From assembly GCA_021107605.1 (NCBI GenBank), contig JAIOSN010000238.1:1-5994 (forward strand): DNA of 5,994 bases, given 5' to 3'. Source of the DNA: Anaerolineae bacterium. GTDB lineage: Bacteria > Chloroflexota > Anaerolineae > B4-G1 > SLSP01. Within the stretch, counting starts at the first letter, position 1. Each line of letters starts with the position of its first letter. Shown here piece by piece: positions 5,010 to 5,994 of this stretch. Below the pieces are notes generated by a model. That model saw nothing but the letters and a program-made list of their open reading frames with translations, was not told the DNA's origin and made no database searches. The position numbers were made by a program, and so were the translations under genes.

Positions 5010-5018
5010 ATTATAACA
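5010..5018 (-). promoter_or_regulatory. Extended -10 promoter for the leader peptide/ABC-F transcript
   Basis: The minus strand reads TGT-TATAAT, a perfect extended -10 element. The region where a -35 box would lie (about 5032-5038) is only T-rich (TTTTCT), as is common when an extended -10 is present. Transcription would start near 5003, about 20 bases before the leader-peptide ATG and just ahead of its ribosome binding site. Confidence 0.65.
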
Positions 5019-5041
5019 TAGTCGAAGGAAAAGAAAAGAAG

Positions 5042-5081
5042 GCAGTCGAGTAGTCAAGTAGTCGAGTAGTCGGGTAGTCAA
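5042..5081. repeat. Tandem repeat of an 8-base unit (GTAGTCRR)
   Basis: Five consecutive 8-base units: GCAGTCGA, GTAGTCAA, GTAGTCGA, GTAGTCGG, GTAGTCAA. They sit about 25 bases upstream of the ABC-F leader promoter. On the minus strand the units read as TTGACTAC-like blocks. Copy number in such arrays tends to vary between strains. A regulatory effect is possible only by position. Confidence 0.8.
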
Positions 5082-5138
5082 GCGGATGCGGGAGTATTTA
5101 CTGGTCAATCTCCACCAGTATAGCTAGATCGCCTCAGT

Positions 5139-5218
5139 ACGCCTACTGAAGTAGGCTACCGGAGGCTAACGCCGTCTGTCCACCTGCGTGGACAAGGAAC
5201 TAGCGCGTCGCCGGAGGG
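5139..5218 (-). repeat. 80-base dispersed structured repeat, copy B (inverted)
   Basis: This is the reverse complement of copy A at 1770-1849, with about ten differences. Both stem-loops are preserved; one loop changes from GCAA to GCAG while its stem is unchanged. The two copies face each other across about 3.3 kb holding the RHS remnant, the membrane protein and the ABC-F unit. Confidence 0.85.
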
Positions 5219-5220
5219 CA

Positions 5221-5258
5221 ACTTCCCACGGCCACTGGGTCATTGTGCCAGGGCAGTC
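5221..5258 (-). repeat. Partner of the dispersed fragment at 943-979
   Basis: On the minus strand this contains GACTGCCCT, a diverged middle and GGCCGTGGGAAGT, the same blocks as at 943-979. It abuts copy B of the 80-base repeat with a gap of two bases, suggesting a composite element of about 120 bases. Confidence 0.5.
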
Positions 5259-5542
5259 ACATCATGGGACGCAGATTGGCGCAGATAAACGCTGATGGTC
5301 GTATCATTTGGCTCTCTGGGAATTCGCGTGGTCGAGTTAAAATTAACCCCGGATTTCACGAATTAGCACGGAAAGAAGTAAAAAATCAGGATAATCCGTG
5401 TAATCTGTGGTGAAAAACTTTCGTCGCGGGGTACTTACCACGCCCAGTCCCAGAGACCCTATCACTTTTAAGCTACGAGCGCAGCCTGCGTTTATCTGCA
5501 TCCCCTCCCCCAGCAAAATCAAGAATGAATTGCTAGCATCCG

Positions 5543-5994
5543 CTAGGGCAGATACTCCCATTCGCTGCCCTCCGGCCCCAGGCGCCAGACGCCGCCATCC
5601 AATGCCTTGAGATAGAAATGTCTGTACTTCCAGTGAGAAGTAACTTGGTAAATGGTCTCATACGAGGTTTCCTCGTCCAACGCCCAGCCCAACCGCTCGC
5701 GGACATTAGGTTGCTCGCGCCAGACCAGACCAAAACCACGTACCGGCTGGTAAAATCCCGGCGGCGGCTCGATGCTGGGGTCTGATACGGGATCGCCCTC
5801 TTCCCATTCATCAGCGTAGGCGCTCCACTGCCCGTTCCCCTCATCAGCAAAGAGCGCGTAGATGCGCTCCTCAGCTGCTTGCCAGAGCATCAGACCGTGT
5901 TCAAAGTGTTCTTCCGCCCCCGCCGAGTAGACCGGCGGGCCGGCGGGGCAGATATCCGGTGCGGGGGAGAAGAACCACTCGTCAGGAAGATCGG
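5543..5994 (-). CDS. C-terminal part of an unrecognised protein (enters from the right edge)
   Basis: The frame is open from the right edge to a TAG at 5543-5545, giving 149 residues plus the stop. The true start lies beyond the window, so the internal ATG at 5890 need not be used. Notable blocks are AEEHFEHGLMLWQAAEERIYALFAD, described here as the segment encoded at about 5862-5934, then WSAYADEWEEGDP, a PPPGFYQPVRGFGLVW segment, VRERLGWAL and a final LDGGVWRLGPEG. From memory this resembles a C-terminal module found on extracytoplasmic proteins of Chloroflexota, in which 'FERG.MLW' precedes 'QPVRGFGKVWRE'. The sequence is soluble, acidic and rich in Trp and Tyr, with no membrane segment in the visible part. 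Function unknown. Confidence 0.82.
   Translation of the reverse strand, partial: DLPDEWFFSPAPDICPAGPPVYSAGAEEHFEHGLMLWQAAEERIYALFADEGNGQWSAYADEWEEGDPVSDPSIEPPPGFYQPVRGFGLVWREQPNVRERLGWALDEETSYETIYQVTSHWKYRHFYLKALDGGVWRLGPEGSEWEYLP

Larger units (their letters stand above)
5102..5542. other. Repeat-rich gene-free spacer
   Basis: No credible gene was found here. The spacer contains the inverted 80-base repeat copy (5139-5218), the fragment matching 943-979 (5221-5258), a 'gcagattggcgcagataaacgc' type motif around 5271-5292 with an inverted partial copy GCGTTTATCTGC at 5488-5499, and 'ggatttcacgaattagcacgga ... aatccgtgtaatctgtgg' dispersed elements at about 5349-5412. Such motifs yield spurious short reading frames of the TTDYTDY kind. 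Confidence 0.7.

Noticed and set aside
5042..5081. CRISPR-like array
   Set aside because: The units are only 8 bases long with no spacers; it is a simple tandem repeat.
4983..5108. Longer, 67-residue version of the leader peptide
   Set aside because: The extra codons cross the predicted promoter and the 8-base tandem repeat and have no ribosome binding site.
5533..5546. CTAGC/GCTAG hairpin at the stop of the right-edge gene as a terminator
   Set aside because: The stem is only 5 bases and the following sequence is merely T-rich, not a U-run.
5343..5561. 72-residue minus-strand frame with a TTDYTDYPDF segment
   Set aside because: This is the well-known spurious translation of dispersed 'aatccgtgtaatctgtgg' repeats, and it partly overlaps the end of the real gene at 5543-5994.

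Overview
The window looks like a stretch of a bacterial chromosome with mid-range GC, most likely from Chloroflexota (Anaerolineae-like). That assignment is an inference. It rests on the abundance of short dispersed repeats of the 'accacagagacac', 'gcagataaacgc' and 'gtagtcaa' kinds, on an RHS-core remnant, and on a C-terminal domain with a QPVRGFGLVWRE-type core that I associate with Chloroflexota. No rRNA, tRNA, CRISPR array or intact transposase is visible.

Layout. (1) Bases 1-782, minus strand: a MoaD/ThiS-like sulfur carrier (ends in Gly-Gly) followed by the N-terminal 142 residues of an aldehyde ferredoxin oxidoreductase-family enzyme that runs off the left edge. Together they look like a small tungsto/molybdopterin operon. 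(2) Bases 783-1028: a divergent control region with candidate promoters in both directions. (3) Bases 1029-1587, plus strand: a BrnT-BrnA type II toxin-antitoxin pair with a 17-base overlap; a palindrome sits on the likely -10 box. (4) Bases 1588-2119: no intact gene. A run of short hairpins, one copy of an 80-base dispersed repeat, and on the minus strand the decayed C-terminal end of an RHS-repeat protein. (5) Bases 2125-2881, minus strand: a 212-residue protein with one membrane segment, preceded by an apparent 37-codon small gene whose stop lies four bases before the larger gene's start. (6) Bases 2997-3072: an inverted dispersed repeat. (7) Bases 3094-5018, minus strand: an ABC-F ATPase gene with a long and elaborate leader. 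(8) Bases 5042-5542: tandem and dispersed repeats, including an inverted second copy of the 80-base repeat. (9) Bases 5543-5994, minus strand: the C-terminal part of an unrecognised protein that enters from the right edge.

The most interesting element is the ABC-F leader. Reading along the minus strand, it contains an extended -10 promoter, a strong ribosome binding site, a 25-codon leader peptide, a hairpin built over the leader's last codons and stop, a textbook intrinsic terminator, a second terminator-like hairpin with a U-run, and then the ribosome binding site of the ABC-F gene. This is the architecture expected of ribosome-mediated transcription attenuation, known for antibiotic-inducible ABC-F resistance proteins in Firmicutes. 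Arms of the hairpins are complementary to one another, so alternative folds are possible. The inference is that the ABC-F protein is induced when ribosomes stall, for instance under a ribosome-targeting antibiotic.
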